Shown: positions 8,353 to 16,256, numbered from the stretch's first letter. The stretch is 64,000 nucleotides of DNA from Dehalococcoidia bacterium (GCA_003104995.1 PQAO01000012.1:62001-126000); one strand, 5' to 3'. The notes: a model not told the origin generated them from the sequence alone. Translations and numbers: made by a program.

Positions 8353-8745
8353 GTGCTTTCAACCGAAGACCATCTGGCGATCCAACAGCTCTACGCGAAG
8401 TACAACCACGCGATCGATTCGGGAGATGGGGCGGGCTGGGTTCGCTGTTTTTCGCCCGACGCAGTATTCACGTCGCCAGCCGGAACGTTTCGGGGGAGCG
8501 CGGAACTCGAGGGCTTCGCGGCATGGTACTCACCGTTGATGAAGGCACGCCACTGGACAAACAACCTCGTGCTGGAGGGAGACGACAAGACGGCCGAAGG
8601 TTCGTGCTACCTGATCCTCTTCCGGCTAACGCCGGAAGAAACGCCTCCGGCAGGGATCTATGCCACCGGGATCTACCAGGACACGCTGCGAAAAGACGGC
8701 GCGGGGTGGTCGTTCACGAGCCGGAACGCAACCTTTGACAGCTGA
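8353..8745 (+). CDS. SnoaL-like / NTF2-fold protein
   Basis: This protein of about 130 residues fits the NTF2-like fold: an N-terminal helix (STEDHLAIQQLYAKYNHAID), then WVRCFSPDAVFTSPAG and a C-terminal set of strands ending in WSFTSRN. The family includes small polyketide cyclases, hydratases and proteins with no known reaction; nothing here fixes the substrate. There are two adjacent GTG codons; I choose 8353 because GGGGAG lies seven bases before it. The start at 8350 is equally possible. It is the first gene of a run with the small membrane protein and glycerate kinase. Confidence 0.7.
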   Translation: MLSTEDHLAIQQLYAKYNHAIDSGDGAGWVRCFSPDAVFTSPAGTFRGSAELEGFAAWYSPLMKARHWTNNLVLEGDDKTAEGSCYLILFRLTPEETPPAGIYATGIYQDTLRKDGAGWSFTSRNATFDS

Positions 8746-8754
8746 CGGGCACGC

Positions 8755-8928
8755 GTGAAGTCGTTCCTTTTCCTGGCGATCCTGGCGTTCTTCGCTATCA
8801 CGGCGGTGATGGCGGTGTTCTTCCGTGACGAGAAGGCGAAGAGCCGGCTGAAGTTCTTCCGGAACGTGGCCTATGGGTACATCATCGCGATCGTGCTGCT
8901 GGCGGTGTACCGGATGTGGGTCGCCTGA
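8755..8928 (+). CDS. Small two-helix membrane protein (57 aa)
   Basis: A GTG-started frame encodes 57 residues. It has two hydrophobic helices, FLFLAILAFFAITAVMAVFF (residues 4-23) and a YGYIIAIVLLAVY stretch (40-52), joined by a basic loop, RDEKAKSRLKFF. The stop codon overlaps the ATG of the glycerate kinase gene (TGATG), so the two are translationally coupled, and it begins nine bases after the SnoaL-like stop. I do not recognise a family. The clean membrane topology and tight packing between two same-strand genes argue that it is real. Confidence 0.65.
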   Translation: MKSFLFLAILAFFAITAVMAVFFRDEKAKSRLKFFRNVAYGYIIAIVLLAVYRMWVA

Positions 8929-10019
8929 TGCGGGTGCTGGTCGCCCCCCAGGAGTTCAAGGGGAGCCTGGCCGCGGACGAGGCGGCGGCGGCAATCGCCT
9001 CCGGCATCCGCCGGGCGCACCGGGAGTGGACGCTGGACATCTTGCCGCTTTCGGACGGTGGGCCGGGGTTGCTCGACGCGATGCGGCGGGCGGTCAAGGC
9101 AGACACGATGGCGGCGGTCGTCCACGACGCGCTGGGGCGGAAGGTGCTCGCACGGTACCTGCGGGTGCGGGCGACAGGAGAGGTCATCATCGAGGCAGCA
9201 CAGGCGAACGGGCTGCTCCACCTGAAATCCGAGGAGCGCGACGCGTTGCACGCTGACAGTTTCGGTGTGGGGGAGATCATCGCGGATGCGGCCAAGGAGG
9301 CGCCCTCGCGGATGATCATCGGCGTGGGCGGGAGCGCGACTACGGACGGCGGAGCAGGGGCGGTGAGGGCGCTGGGCGCGCGGTTCACCGGCATGGCGGG
9401 GCGGGAGCTTCCGCCAGGTGGTGCGGCGCTGGCAGACCTGGAGCGTATCGCCTGGGAACGACCGGCGTGGGCAGCCGGGATCGAGTTCGTGGTCGCCACG
9501 GACGTGACGAACCCGCTATGCGGAGCGAACGGTGCCGCGCGCGTCTACGCGCCACAGAAGGGTGCGAGCCCCGCCGAGGTGGACCAGCTGGAGGCAGCGC
9601 TGTACCGGTATGCGATGGTGGTCCGCCGCCACTTCGGGGTGGAGCTTTCGGACATGCCGGGCGCGGGCGCGGCGGGCGGGCTCGCGGGCGGGCTGGCTGT
9701 ATTCCTGGGGGCGCGGATCGCGAGCGGGTTCGACCTGGTGGCGGAGGCGGCCGGACTGCCGGGACGGCTCGCGGCGGCGGACATCGTGGTCACGGGCGAG
9801 GGACGCTTCGACGCGCAGTCGGCCCAGGGGAAGGTAACCGGCCGGCTGATGGAGCTGGCCGCGGCCGCCAGCAAGCCGGTCGTCGTCTTTGCGGGGCAGG
9901 CTGCGGACGGAGATGCAGTCCGGACGATCGCGTCGATCGAGCCGGAGGAGAGCAAGGCAATGGAAAACGCGGCTACGCTGCTGACGGAGCTCGCGGCAGC
10001 CTGGGCGGCGGGACTGTAG
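8928..10019 (+). CDS. Glycerate kinase
   Basis: This 363-residue protein matches the Gly_kinase family along its length: MRVLVAPQEFKGSLAADEAA at the N-terminus, LPLSDGGPGLLDA, the nucleotide-site glycine run IIGVGGSATTDGGAGA, and GAGAAGGLAGGLA with the late VTGEGRFDAQSAQGK signature. The enzyme phosphorylates D-glycerate with ATP and joins glyoxylate or serine breakdown to glycolysis. A start at 8916 is possible, but ATG 8928 overlaps the upstream stop and gives the normal N-terminus. Confidence 0.93.
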   Translation: MRVLVAPQEFKGSLAADEAAAAIASGIRRAHREWTLDILPLSDGGPGLLDAMRRAVKADTMAAVVHDALGRKVLARYLRVRATGEVIIEAAQANGLLHLKSEERDALHADSFGVGEIIADAAKEAPSRMIIGVGGSATTDGGAGAVRALGARFTGMAGRELPPGGAALADLERIAWERPAWAAGIEFVVATDVTNPLCGANGAARVYAPQKGASPAEVDQLEAALYRYAMVVRRHFGVELSDMPGAGAAGGLAGGLAVFLGARIASGFDLVAEAAGLPGRLAAADIVVTGEGRFDAQSAQGKVTGRLMELAAAASKPVVVFAGQAADGDAVRTIASIEPEESKAMENAATLLTELAAAWAAGL

Positions 10020-10036
10020 ACGCAGTTCGCCGGGGC

Positions 10037-10303
10037 TCAGGCGCCGGATTCGTAGCGCTCGGCACGCTCGACCGCGGCCAGGATGGCGGCGGCCAGGTTC
10101 TTCGCGGAGTCGAGGGTGAGTTCGACAGCGACGCGCGCATCGACGCCAGCGGCATCGTTGGTGAAGTCGATGTTGAGGGCATGTTCGAGGTCGACGTGGA
10201 AGGGGTGGTCGTAGGTGACGTGGGCCTGGGCGACCTTGAACCAACCAATGGCGCCTTTACCGCTTCCGGCGAGCGGGGTGTGTTCGACGATGTTGGTGCA
10301 CAT
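10037..10303 (-). CDS. DUF6295-type small protein
   Basis: This 88-residue protein begins MCTNIVEHTPLAGSGKGAIG and continues WFKVAQAHVTYDHPFHVDLE. That matches, from memory, a conserved family of unknown function (DUF6295) seen mostly in Actinobacteria and Chloroflexi. Conserved features visible are the early cysteine, the SGKG turn and the YDHPFH histidine pair, which could bind a metal. The last third is a single amphipathic helix. It is nine bases downstream of the dienelactone hydrolase gene and must share its transcript, so a link to that hydrolase is likely but unproven. Confidence 0.75.
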   Translation of the reverse strand: MCTNIVEHTPLAGSGKGAIGWFKVAQAHVTYDHPFHVDLEHALNIDFTNDAAGVDARVAVELTLDSAKNLAAAILAAVERAERYESGA

Positions 10304-10312
10304 GTGGGACTC

Positions 10313-11080
10313 CTATTCGGCGCCGAGGTGCTGGCGGAAGAAGGCGAAGACCTTCTGCCAGCCGTCGACGGCCTGCTCGGCACGATAGGCAGCGGGGCGG
10401 TCGTGATAGAAGAAGCCGTGGCCAGCGCCGGGGTACATGGTGAAATCGTACTGCTTGCCGTGCTTCTTCAGCTCCGCCTCGTGAATGGCCACCTGCTCGG
10501 GCGTGGGGGCACGATCGTCCGATCCGAAGAGGCCGAGGAGCGGGCAGGGGAGGTCTTTCGTGTAGTCGATTGGGGCGACCGGGCGCTTCTCAGTAAGGTC
10601 TTCGGGCCGCATGACCACGCCACCGCCCCAGAGGTCGGCGACCGCATCGAAGGCGGTACTGCGGCAGGCGGCGAGGTAGGCATGGCGGCCGCCAGAGCAG
10701 GTGCCGAAGACGCCGACCCTGCCGTTCGAGTAGGACTGCGAGCGAAGGAAGCCGGCACAGGCAGTGACGTCTCCAACGACCTGGTCGTCCGGGACACCTC
10801 CTTCGGCCCGGACTTTCGCGCCCACGTCTTCGGGGGTTCCCTGGGCCACGCGGCAGTAGAGGTCGGGCGCAATGGCGGCATAGCCGCGCGAGGCGAACTT
10901 GCGTGTGGCTTCCTTGTACCAGGTGTCCCAGCCGGGCATATGGTGAATGAGGACGACGGACGGGAATGGGCCGGGGCCAAGGGGGCGGGCGAAGTAGGCA
11001 TGGACGGGGTCGCCGTTGGCGCCGGGGATCACGACGGTTTCGGCGAGCATTCCTTCGTACTGGTCGGTTCGGTAAGGCAT
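10313..11080 (-). CDS. Dienelactone hydrolase family protein
   Basis: This 255-residue alpha/beta hydrolase carries the dienelactone-hydrolase triad: a nucleophilic Cys128 in FGTCSGGRHA instead of the serine of esterases, an Asp at 188-189 in LFGSDDRAP, and His221 in GAGHGFFYHD. Family members open lactone rings in chlorocatechol breakdown or cleave related esters; the true substrate is not evident. The enzyme is cytoplasmic. GGAG stands eight bases before the ATG and a minus-strand TATAGT box lies at 11115-11120. The DUF6295 gene follows in the same operon. Confidence 0.9.
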   Translation of the reverse strand: MPYRTDQYEGMLAETVVIPGANGDPVHAYFARPLGPGPFPSVVLIHHMPGWDTWYKEATRKFASRGYAAIAPDLYCRVAQGTPEDVGAKVRAEGGVPDDQVVGDVTACAGFLRSQSYSNGRVGVFGTCSGGRHAYLAACRSTAFDAVADLWGGGVVMRPEDLTEKRPVAPIDYTKDLPCPLLGLFGSDDRAPTPEQVAIHEAELKKHGKQYDFTMYPGAGHGFFYHDRPAAYRAEQAVDGWQKVFAFFRQHLGAE

Positions 11081-11114
11081 GGGAGCGGCTCCGGGCAGGG
11101 CTTATGGAAGGGTG

Positions 11115-11186
11115 ACTATACGTGACTGGTTGGGGGAAAAGACGGACACCTTCACGTTGACGGAAAGGTGAGCGCGTCCGTAGTCT
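11115..11186. promoter_or_regulatory. Divergent promoters between the hydrolase and MFS genes
   Basis: On the minus strand, TATAGT (complement of 11115-11120) fits a -10 box for the dienelactone hydrolase gene. On the plus strand, TTGACG (11157-11162) and TAGTCT (11181-11186) are 18 nt apart and fit a promoter for the MFS gene, with a leader of roughly 45 nt. Confidence 0.45.
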
Positions 11187-11239
11187 GGAGATCCGAATCC
11201 GGTGGCGCGGCTGCCGTAAAGAAAGCGAGCAGGCAGCCT

Positions 11240-12664
11240 GTGGCGAACGTTTCTCCGCGTCTTTCACCTCCTGGCGGTCCCCCGAGATCGACGAAACCCT
11301 CGTTCCGGGCGGCGCTGACGGTTTTCGAGTACCGGCACTACCGGTACCTGTGGGTGTCCTCCGCGTTTTCGTTCACCGGGATGCAGATGCAGCAGATCGC
11401 GCGAGCGCTGCTCGCGTGGGAATTGACGAAGTCGTTCGGGGCGGTCGGGGCGATTTCGCTGTCGTTCGGGCTGCCAATGATGCTGTTTTCGCTGATCGGG
11501 GGCTCACTGGCGGATCGGCTGGACAAGCGGAACCTGACGTTGATGACGCAGGTTTCGACCGCGATCCTGGCGACGTTCACGGCGGTGCTGGTGGCAACGG
11601 ACACGATTACGATCGAAATGCTCTTCGCGATCGGGCTCGTGCAGGGCACGTTCTTCGCTTTCGGCATGCCGGCACGAACACCGCTGATGGCGGAGGTGGT
11701 GGGGCCGGACAACGTGATGAGCGCGATCGCCATGTCGAACGCGGCGATGAACGCGACACGGTTATTCGGGCCGGCAGTGGCGGGTGTGCTCGTGGCGATC
11801 TGGGGGATCGAGGCCGCGTACTTCGTGCAGGGCGCGCTCTACGTGCTCTCGGCGGCGATATTGTTGCGGGTGCCCTCCGGCCTGAGCGCGGTGGCACGGA
11901 TGGGGCGGCCGCAACCGGACGGGAACATGTTCGTGGAAGTGGGCCGCGGGCTGAAATATGCGGCGACCACGCCGAAGCTGCGGCTGCTCATCGGGATGCT
12001 GTTCATCGTGACCTTCTTCGCGATGCCGTACATCGTGCTGCTGCCGGGGTTCGTGCAGGAGGACCTCGGGAAGAGCCAGGGCGCGTTCGGGTTGCTGCAG
12101 TCGTTTTCCGGCGCGGGAGCGCTGGTTGGGTCGCTCGCGATGGCCTCGCTCACGGCGTACGACCGGAAGCCGCTGGTGCAATGGGTGGCGGGCGTCGCCG
12201 GAGGCGGGGGGCTACTCCTGCTGGCGTTCGCCTCGGGGCCGTTCGGGTACGTGGGCGCGGTAGGAGCGATTGTGGTGCTGGGGCTGGCGTTTACTGCCTA
12301 CCAGACCCTGAACAACACGATGCTGATGGACGAGGCCGACCCGGCGTATTACGGGCGGGTGATGAGCATCAACATGCTGACGTTCAGCGCGATGCCGATG
12401 ATGTCGTATCCGCTGGGCTTGATCGCCGACGCGCTGGGGGCGCGTGGCACATTCGTGCTGGAAGGGTCCATCGTGCTGGCGTTCATGGCGCTTGTGGCCG
12501 TGGCGAACCGCGGGTACACATTTGGGCGGCAAGAAGAGTGCCCCGCGGTGACGGAATTCGAGGGAATTGGCGCCCGTCCCGCCGCGGGCATGCCGGTGGG
12601 GATGGGCCCCGAAGACGCCGGGCAAGCCGAGGCCCGGCCGGCAGGATTCCGGGGACGCGCGTAG
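11240..12664 (+). CDS. MFS transporter (EntS/MFS_3-like exporter)
   Basis: This protein of about 474 residues has twelve hydrophobic helices. The MFS A-like loop GGSLADRLDKRNL lies between helices 2 and 3, and FRAALTVFEYRHYRYLW marks the start of the first helix, as in enterobactin-exporter-like MFS_3 proteins. It probably exports a small molecule by proton exchange. The start is uncertain: the open frame reaches 11168, but the first 24 residues of that form look non-coding, and GTG 11240 follows a GAGCAGG element. The last 45 residues are Gly/Pro/Ala-rich and cytoplasmic. It converges on the CitE-like gene three bases later. Confidence 0.82.
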   Translation: MANVSPRLSPPGGPPRSTKPSFRAALTVFEYRHYRYLWVSSAFSFTGMQMQQIARALLAWELTKSFGAVGAISLSFGLPMMLFSLIGGSLADRLDKRNLTLMTQVSTAILATFTAVLVATDTITIEMLFAIGLVQGTFFAFGMPARTPLMAEVVGPDNVMSAIAMSNAAMNATRLFGPAVAGVLVAIWGIEAAYFVQGALYVLSAAILLRVPSGLSAVARMGRPQPDGNMFVEVGRGLKYAATTPKLRLLIGMLFIVTFFAMPYIVLLPGFVQEDLGKSQGAFGLLQSFSGAGALVGSLAMASLTAYDRKPLVQWVAGVAGGGGLLLLAFASGPFGYVGAVGAIVVLGLAFTAYQTLNNTMLMDEADPAYYGRVMSINMLTFSAMPMMSYPLGLIADALGARGTFVLEGSIVLAFMALVAVANRGYTFGRQEECPAVTEFEGIGARPAAGMPVGMGPEDAGQAEARPAGFRGRA

Positions 12665-12667
12665 CTA

Positions 12668-13480
12668 CTATTCGTCGATGAGGTGACGAGCTTTGCGGGC
12701 GGCTGCTGCATCGATGACCTGGTCGGCGATTCGCGCGACCCAGGCGCCCTCGGCGCGGGCGGCATCGTAGGCGGCAACGGCCTCGCGAGCGTGGTCTTTC
12801 GCGATGGCCGGGGGAGCGAATGCCCCGTTGGCAGCGATGACCATGCGCGCATCGGGAAGGATGGCGCCAGCGAAGCCGTACTCCGCAAGGTAGACCAGCT
12901 CGAGACCGTCGGAGACGATCAGGGGTGACTGTCCCAGCGAACGGGAGATGGCCACGACCTGGCCACGGGCGAACGCGAGGCGGTCGCCACGCTGCTCATC
13001 GCGTGCGCCGATGTCGCGGGCGTAACGGTGAGAATGGAACACGAGGCCGCCGGCGCGGGGCGCAGCGGAGGCGATCTCGGCGGCCTTCATCAGCCCGCGG
13101 GCTGTATCGATGATGGGGAAGACCGCGGTATCGCCAGGCTCGATGCCACGCTGAAGTTCGAACTCGCGGAGCAGGACGGCGATGTCGCGGACATCCTGCG
13201 CTTCGACGGCGTTGGGCAGGAGCACACCCTTCACCAGCGGGCTCAGGATCGCGGCGAGGTCCTCACGGAGGAGGCGCGTTCGGGGATGGTTCACGACGAC
13301 GAGCGCGGCCTTCTCGTGCGGGGCGGTGCGGCCGAGGCCGGCGGTGACTTCCTGACGGAGATCGGAAATGGGGCGGGAGGCGTCGGCGAGCGTCATGAGG
13401 ACGGCGTCGGCCTGTGAGCCGAGGGCGTCGTCGAGGCCGGCGCCGGACACGCCGATGGAAACGATGCTACGGAGCCGCAT
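12668..13480 (-). CDS. HpcH/HpaI aldolase / CitE-like C-C lyase
   Basis: This 270-residue protein is a TIM-barrel lyase of the citrate lyase beta-like group. Recognisable parts are the N-terminal ADAVLMTLADA strand (metal-site Asp region), a conserved GVLLPNAVEAQDV strand, the VFPIIDTARGLMKA block, where the usual Glu of the IET motif is Asp, and the late LVYLAEYGFAGAILPDARMV segment. Members split citryl-, malyl- or similar CoA thioesters with a divalent metal. ATG 13480 is two bases from the DinB stop, so the two genes are co-transcribed. The Glu-to-Asp change makes the reaction uncertain. Confidence 0.78.
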   Translation of the reverse strand: MRLRSIVSIGVSGAGLDDALGSQADAVLMTLADASRPISDLRQEVTAGLGRTAPHEKAALVVVNHPRTRLLREDLAAILSPLVKGVLLPNAVEAQDVRDIAVLLREFELQRGIEPGDTAVFPIIDTARGLMKAAEIASAAPRAGGLVFHSHRYARDIGARDEQRGDRLAFARGQVVAISRSLGQSPLIVSDGLELVYLAEYGFAGAILPDARMVIAANGAFAPPAIAKDHAREAVAAYDAARAEGAWVARIADQVIDAAAARKARHLIDE

Positions 13481-13482
13481 GG

Positions 13483-14022
13483 TCAGGACTGTCCTCCGAT
13501 GTACCCGCCGACGACGATGGGGGGCGGCTGGAGGGCGGCGAGGTTGATGTCCTGCTTGAGGGCCATCATGCCCTGGAGGTGGTCGAGGGCGTGGCGGTAC
13601 ATGAGTTCGGCGAGCCACTGGCAGGAGAGGGGCCCCCAGCGTGTGTCGTCGCGGAGCCTGGTCCAGGTAACGTCGTTCATATCACGGAAGATGACGAGCT
13701 CCTCATCGCGGATGCGCTGGATATCAGCGACGAGGGACGCGAGGGGCTCGGCCGGACGGTAGCGGTGGTCGTGCCATTCGCGGCGGCTGTAGTCGAGCGG
13801 ATCGAGCATGTCGGGGACGGTGGCCCAGCGGAGGAGCGGGAGGTAGACCTGCTGCTCCATGTCTCGCAGATGCGAGAGGTGTTCGTGGACGGACCATTCG
13901 GCTTCGGAGGGCTTGTAGGCCGCCTGTTCGAGGGAGAGGCCGCGGACGAGCCATGCAATGTCATCGGTAGCGGCGCGGAGCCGGGCGGTGAGCTCGGTGC
14001 GGTAGGACGACGTTTCGCTCAC
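13483..14022 (-). CDS. DinB-family protein (DfsB-like four-helix bundle)
   Basis: This 179-residue protein has the DinB fold pattern: a first helix with TDDIAWLVRGLSLEQAAYKP, the metal-site helix EWSVHEHLSHLRDMEQQ with its histidine, and a last helix YRHALDHLQGMMALK carrying two more histidines. Three histidines arranged this way bind a divalent metal in the family. Many members are thiol-dependent transferases, others have no known role. It is the first gene of a two-gene operon with the CitE-like lyase, and its ATG follows a GGGAGGGTTCCT element. Confidence 0.82.
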   Translation of the reverse strand: MSETSSYRTELTARLRAATDDIAWLVRGLSLEQAAYKPSEAEWSVHEHLSHLRDMEQQVYLPLLRWATVPDMLDPLDYSRREWHDHRYRPAEPLASLVADIQRIRDEELVIFRDMNDVTWTRLRDDTRWGPLSCQWLAELMYRHALDHLQGMMALKQDINLAALQPPPIVVGGYIGGQS

Positions 14023-14112
14023 AGGAACCCTCCCTGGCCACCAGTTGGAGGGGAGTATAGGGGCATTCGATCACCTGCGCGAGCAGATCTTTGCGGCGGC
14101 TGGGCAGGAGAG

Positions 14113-14391
14113 CTAACCGACGGGCGACGTGTGGCGGCTCCAGAGCTTGAGGGTCTCGCGCAGCTTGTCGACGGTGGCGTCGTCGATGGCCGCATCGCTG
14201 AAGACGCAATCGTTGATGTGCTTTTCGAGGACGAGGAGGCTGGCGGATTCGAGGCCGGAGCGGACGGCGAGGAGCTGGGTGAGCACGTCCTCGCAGCAGC
14301 GCTGGTCTTCGAGCATGTTGCGGAGCCCGCGCACCTGGCCTTCGATGCGGGCGAGGCGGTCGAGCAGGCGCTTGGTTTCTTCGGGAGTCAT
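14113..14391 (-). CDS. csoR: Copper-sensing CsoR-family repressor
   Basis: This 92-residue all-helical regulator binds DNA as a tetramer and releases it on Cu(I) binding. The metal-site fingerprint is complete: Cys33 in RCCEDVLTQL, then His58 and Cys62 in KHINDC. The Cys-to-His spacing of 25 and His-x3-Cys match copper-type CsoR rather than nickel RcnR or sulfur-sensing CstR members. The N-terminal RLARIEGQVRGL helix holds basic residues that contact DNA. I use ATG 14391; a longer frame to 14763 would overlap the thioredoxin gene and its promoter. The gene is divergent from thioredoxin across an operator-like palindrome. Confidence 0.9.
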   Translation of the reverse strand: MTPEETKRLLDRLARIEGQVRGLRNMLEDQRCCEDVLTQLLAVRSGLESASLLVLEKHINDCVFSDAAIDDATVDKLRETLKLWSRHTSPVG

Positions 14392-14412
14392 TTTTTGGGG
14401 CCCTCCGTGGTG

Positions 14413-14441
14413 TTGACTATGATACCCCTCGGGGGTATATT
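14413..14441 (+). promoter_or_regulatory. Thioredoxin promoter with CsoR operator in its spacer
   Basis: TTGACT (14413-14418) and TATATT (14436-14441) are exactly 17 nt apart. The spacer contains ATACCCC (14422-14428), TCG and GGGGTAT (14432-14438), a perfect 7-bp dyad very like the ATACCC/GGGGTAT operators of known CsoR proteins. Repressor bound here would block the plus-strand promoter and probably the csoR promoter on the other strand. Confidence 0.75.
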
Positions 14442-14518
14442 TAGTCCACCATACACCCGCATCCAACGATGCAACGGTCGGGCGGCGGGTGGCCGCAAGG
14501 AAGGGAACGAAAACAACT

Positions 14519-14845
14519 ATGTCTGACGTACGCGAAGTAACCGATGCAACCTGGGACGGGGATGTCCTGAAGTCGGACCTGCCGGTGCTGGTGGACTTCT
14601 GGGCGCCGTGGTGCGGGCCGTGCCGGATGGTCGCGCCGATCGTGCAGGAGCTGAGCGAAGAGTACGCGGGGAAGGTGAGCTTCATGAAGATGAACACCGA
14701 CGAGAACCCGATGGTGCCGAGCAAGTTCGGCATCCGGAGCATCCCCTCGCTGCTGATCTTCAAGGGCGGCGAACTGAAGGGGACCGTGGTCGGGTTCCGG
14801 CCGAAGAGCGACCTGAAGAAGCGGATCGACGAGGCCCTGGTCTAG
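14519..14845 (+). CDS. trxA: Thioredoxin
   Basis: This 108-residue protein has the active site W31-C-G-P-C35 in DFWAPWCGPCRMVAP, the cis-proline loop RSIPSLLIF and the C-terminal helix KKRIDEAL, all normal for thioredoxin. It reduces protein disulfides in the cytoplasm and is itself reduced by the thioredoxin reductase encoded about 90 bp downstream. ATG 14519 gives a standard length; an upstream ATG at 14489 would add a non-homologous tail. The promoter carries a CsoR-type operator, so copper probably induces the gene. Confidence 0.95.
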   Translation: MSDVREVTDATWDGDVLKSDLPVLVDFWAPWCGPCRMVAPIVQELSEEYAGKVSFMKMNTDENPMVPSKFGIRSIPSLLIFKGGELKGTVVGFRPKSDLKKRIDEALV

Positions 14846-14874
14846 CAGCGAGAAGCGGCACAGCACATCCGCAG

Positions 14875-14900
14875 GGCCGGCTGGAGTACTTCCGCCGGCC
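14875..14900 (+). terminator. Hairpin between thioredoxin and its reductase
   Basis: GGCCGGC (14875-14881) and GCCGGCC (14894-14900) form a perfect 7-bp stem with a 12-nt loop, followed by TTGCTTT. It may be a weak terminator or a processing hairpin that lowers trxB expression relative to trxA. The U-tract is poor, so strong termination is doubtful. Confidence 0.4.
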
Positions 14901-14938
14901 TTGCTTTCCGTTCAGCTCAGCCAGCAAGGGGCAACGAG

Positions 14939-15883
14939 ATGACCAACTACGACGTCGCGATCATCGGGGGCGGCGGGGCGGGCTTAACTGCCGCGATCTA
15001 CAGCGCACGGGCGCGGCGCTCGACGATCGTGTTCGAGGGCCTGGTGACCGGCGGCCTGATTGCCACGACCGACATTGTCGAGAACTACCCGGGGTTCCCG
15101 GACGGGATCAACGGGTTCGACCTGGCGCAGCAATTCCACAAGCAGGCTGAAAAGTTCGGCGCGGAGACCGCCTATGAGCGGGTCGAAGCGCTGGGGCGGC
15201 TGCCCGACGGGACGTTCGAGCTGCGGTCGAATGAGCGGACCATCCGGGCGCGGGCGGTGATCGCGACGGCCGGGGCCGACTACAACAAGCTGGGCGTGCC
15301 CGGCGAGACGGAATTGACCGGGCGGGGCGTGAGCTACTGCGGTACCTGCGATGCAGCCTTCTTTGCCGGGATGGACGTGATTGTGGTCGGCGGCGGGGAC
15401 TCCGCGGTGGACGAAGGAATGTTCGTGGCGCGGTATGCGCGGAGTGTGAACGTCGTGCACCGCCGCGACGTGCTGCGCGCCAGCGCAATCCTGCAGGAGC
15501 GGGCGTTCGCGACGCCGAACATGCAGTTCACGTGGAACTCGGTCGTCGAGCGGATCGAGGGCGAGGGGCAGGTGGAGCGGGCGGTGTTACGGAACGTGAA
15601 GACCAACGAAGTGAGCACAGTGGCAACCAGCGCCGTGTTCGTGTTCATCGGGCAGACGCCGAACAGCCACCTGCTGGAGGGGCTGGTGGAGCTGGACGCA
15701 GGCGGCCACGCGGTGGTCGACCTGCAGATGCGGACGCGGGTGCCCGGGCTGTTCGTGGCGGGGGACCTGCGGACGCAGGCGGCTCGCCAGCTGATCAGCG
15801 CGGCCGGAGACGGGGCCACGGCGGCGATTTCGGCGGAACACTACCTGACTGACCTGGATGGCCGGGCGGGCTCCGCCAAGTAG
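14939..15883 (+). CDS. trxB: Thioredoxin reductase
   Basis: This 314-residue flavoprotein transfers electrons from NADPH through FAD to thioredoxin. The FAD-binding motif GGGGAGLTAAIYSARA starts near residue 10, the redox disulfide is C134-G-T-C137, the NADPH-binding GGGDSAVDEG is at 151-160, and NVVHRRDVLRAS holds the arginines that prefer NADPH. The FAD-closing VAGDLRTQAARQLISAAGDG motif is near the C-terminus. A GGGGCAACGAG element precedes the ATG. It lies downstream of thioredoxin and probably shares the copper-responsive promoter. Confidence 0.96.
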   Translation: MTNYDVAIIGGGGAGLTAAIYSARARRSTIVFEGLVTGGLIATTDIVENYPGFPDGINGFDLAQQFHKQAEKFGAETAYERVEALGRLPDGTFELRSNERTIRARAVIATAGADYNKLGVPGETELTGRGVSYCGTCDAAFFAGMDVIVVGGGDSAVDEGMFVARYARSVNVVHRRDVLRASAILQERAFATPNMQFTWNSVVERIEGEGQVERAVLRNVKTNEVSTVATSAVFVFIGQTPNSHLLEGLVELDAGGHAVVDLQMRTRVPGLFVAGDLRTQAARQLISAAGDGATAAISAEHYLTDLDGRAGSAK

Positions 15884-15944
15884 GCGCAAGAGCAGTCCAA
15901 TTGGTCAGAAGGGGCGGCCCTTCGCAATCTGTGAGGCGGGCCGC

Positions 15945-15950
15945 TACTAT
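15945..15950 (+). promoter_or_regulatory. -10 box of a likely leaderless promoter (FmdB)
   Basis: TACTAT is followed by a 6-nt gap and ATG at 15957, with no Shine-Dalgarno sequence in between. It fixes the start of the zinc-ribbon protein. Confidence 0.5.
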
Positions 15951-15956
15951 TCGTGC

Positions 15957-16247
15957 ATGCCCCTGTATGAGTTCATGTGTGCCAAGTGTGGTTCGCGGGA
16001 GGAAGTGTTCTCGCGGACGGTTCAGACCGATATCGTCGCGCCGAAATGCGCGCATGCCGGCAAGGAGCCGGGCCACGACATGCGCCGGATCGTGAGCAAG
16101 TTCGCGCAGCACAAGACGATGGCGGACCAGCTCGCGGAGGCCGAGGCGAAGTTCGGCCAGGAAGTCGACGCGGCGATGGGACCGGAGCCAGATGTCGGGC
16201 GGCTGGCACGGCGCTACGAGTCGCTGGCGAAGGACCTGCCGGAGTAG
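15957..16247 (+). CDS. FmdB-family zinc-ribbon protein
   Basis: This 96-residue protein starts MPLYEFMCAKCGSREEVFSR, the standard FmdB beginning with the first CxxC pair, followed by a second cysteine in APKCAHAG. The second half of the ribbon is abnormal: only one cysteine with a nearby histidine where CPxC is expected, so zinc may be held by Cys3His or weakly. The C-terminal 50 residues are helical and charged. Such proteins are presumed regulators, but their role is unknown. The longer frame to 15858 is rejected because the conserved N-terminus and a leaderless -10 box mark ATG 15957. Confidence 0.82.
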   Translation: MPLYEFMCAKCGSREEVFSRTVQTDIVAPKCAHAGKEPGHDMRRIVSKFAQHKTMADQLAEAEAKFGQEVDAAMGPEPDVGRLARRYESLAKDLPE

Positions 16248-16256
16248 ACCGCAGGG

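Noticed and set aside
14392..14763. N-terminal extension of the csoR frame
   Set aside because: It would cover the thioredoxin gene and its promoter, and CsoR proteins begin at the MTPEETKRLL position.
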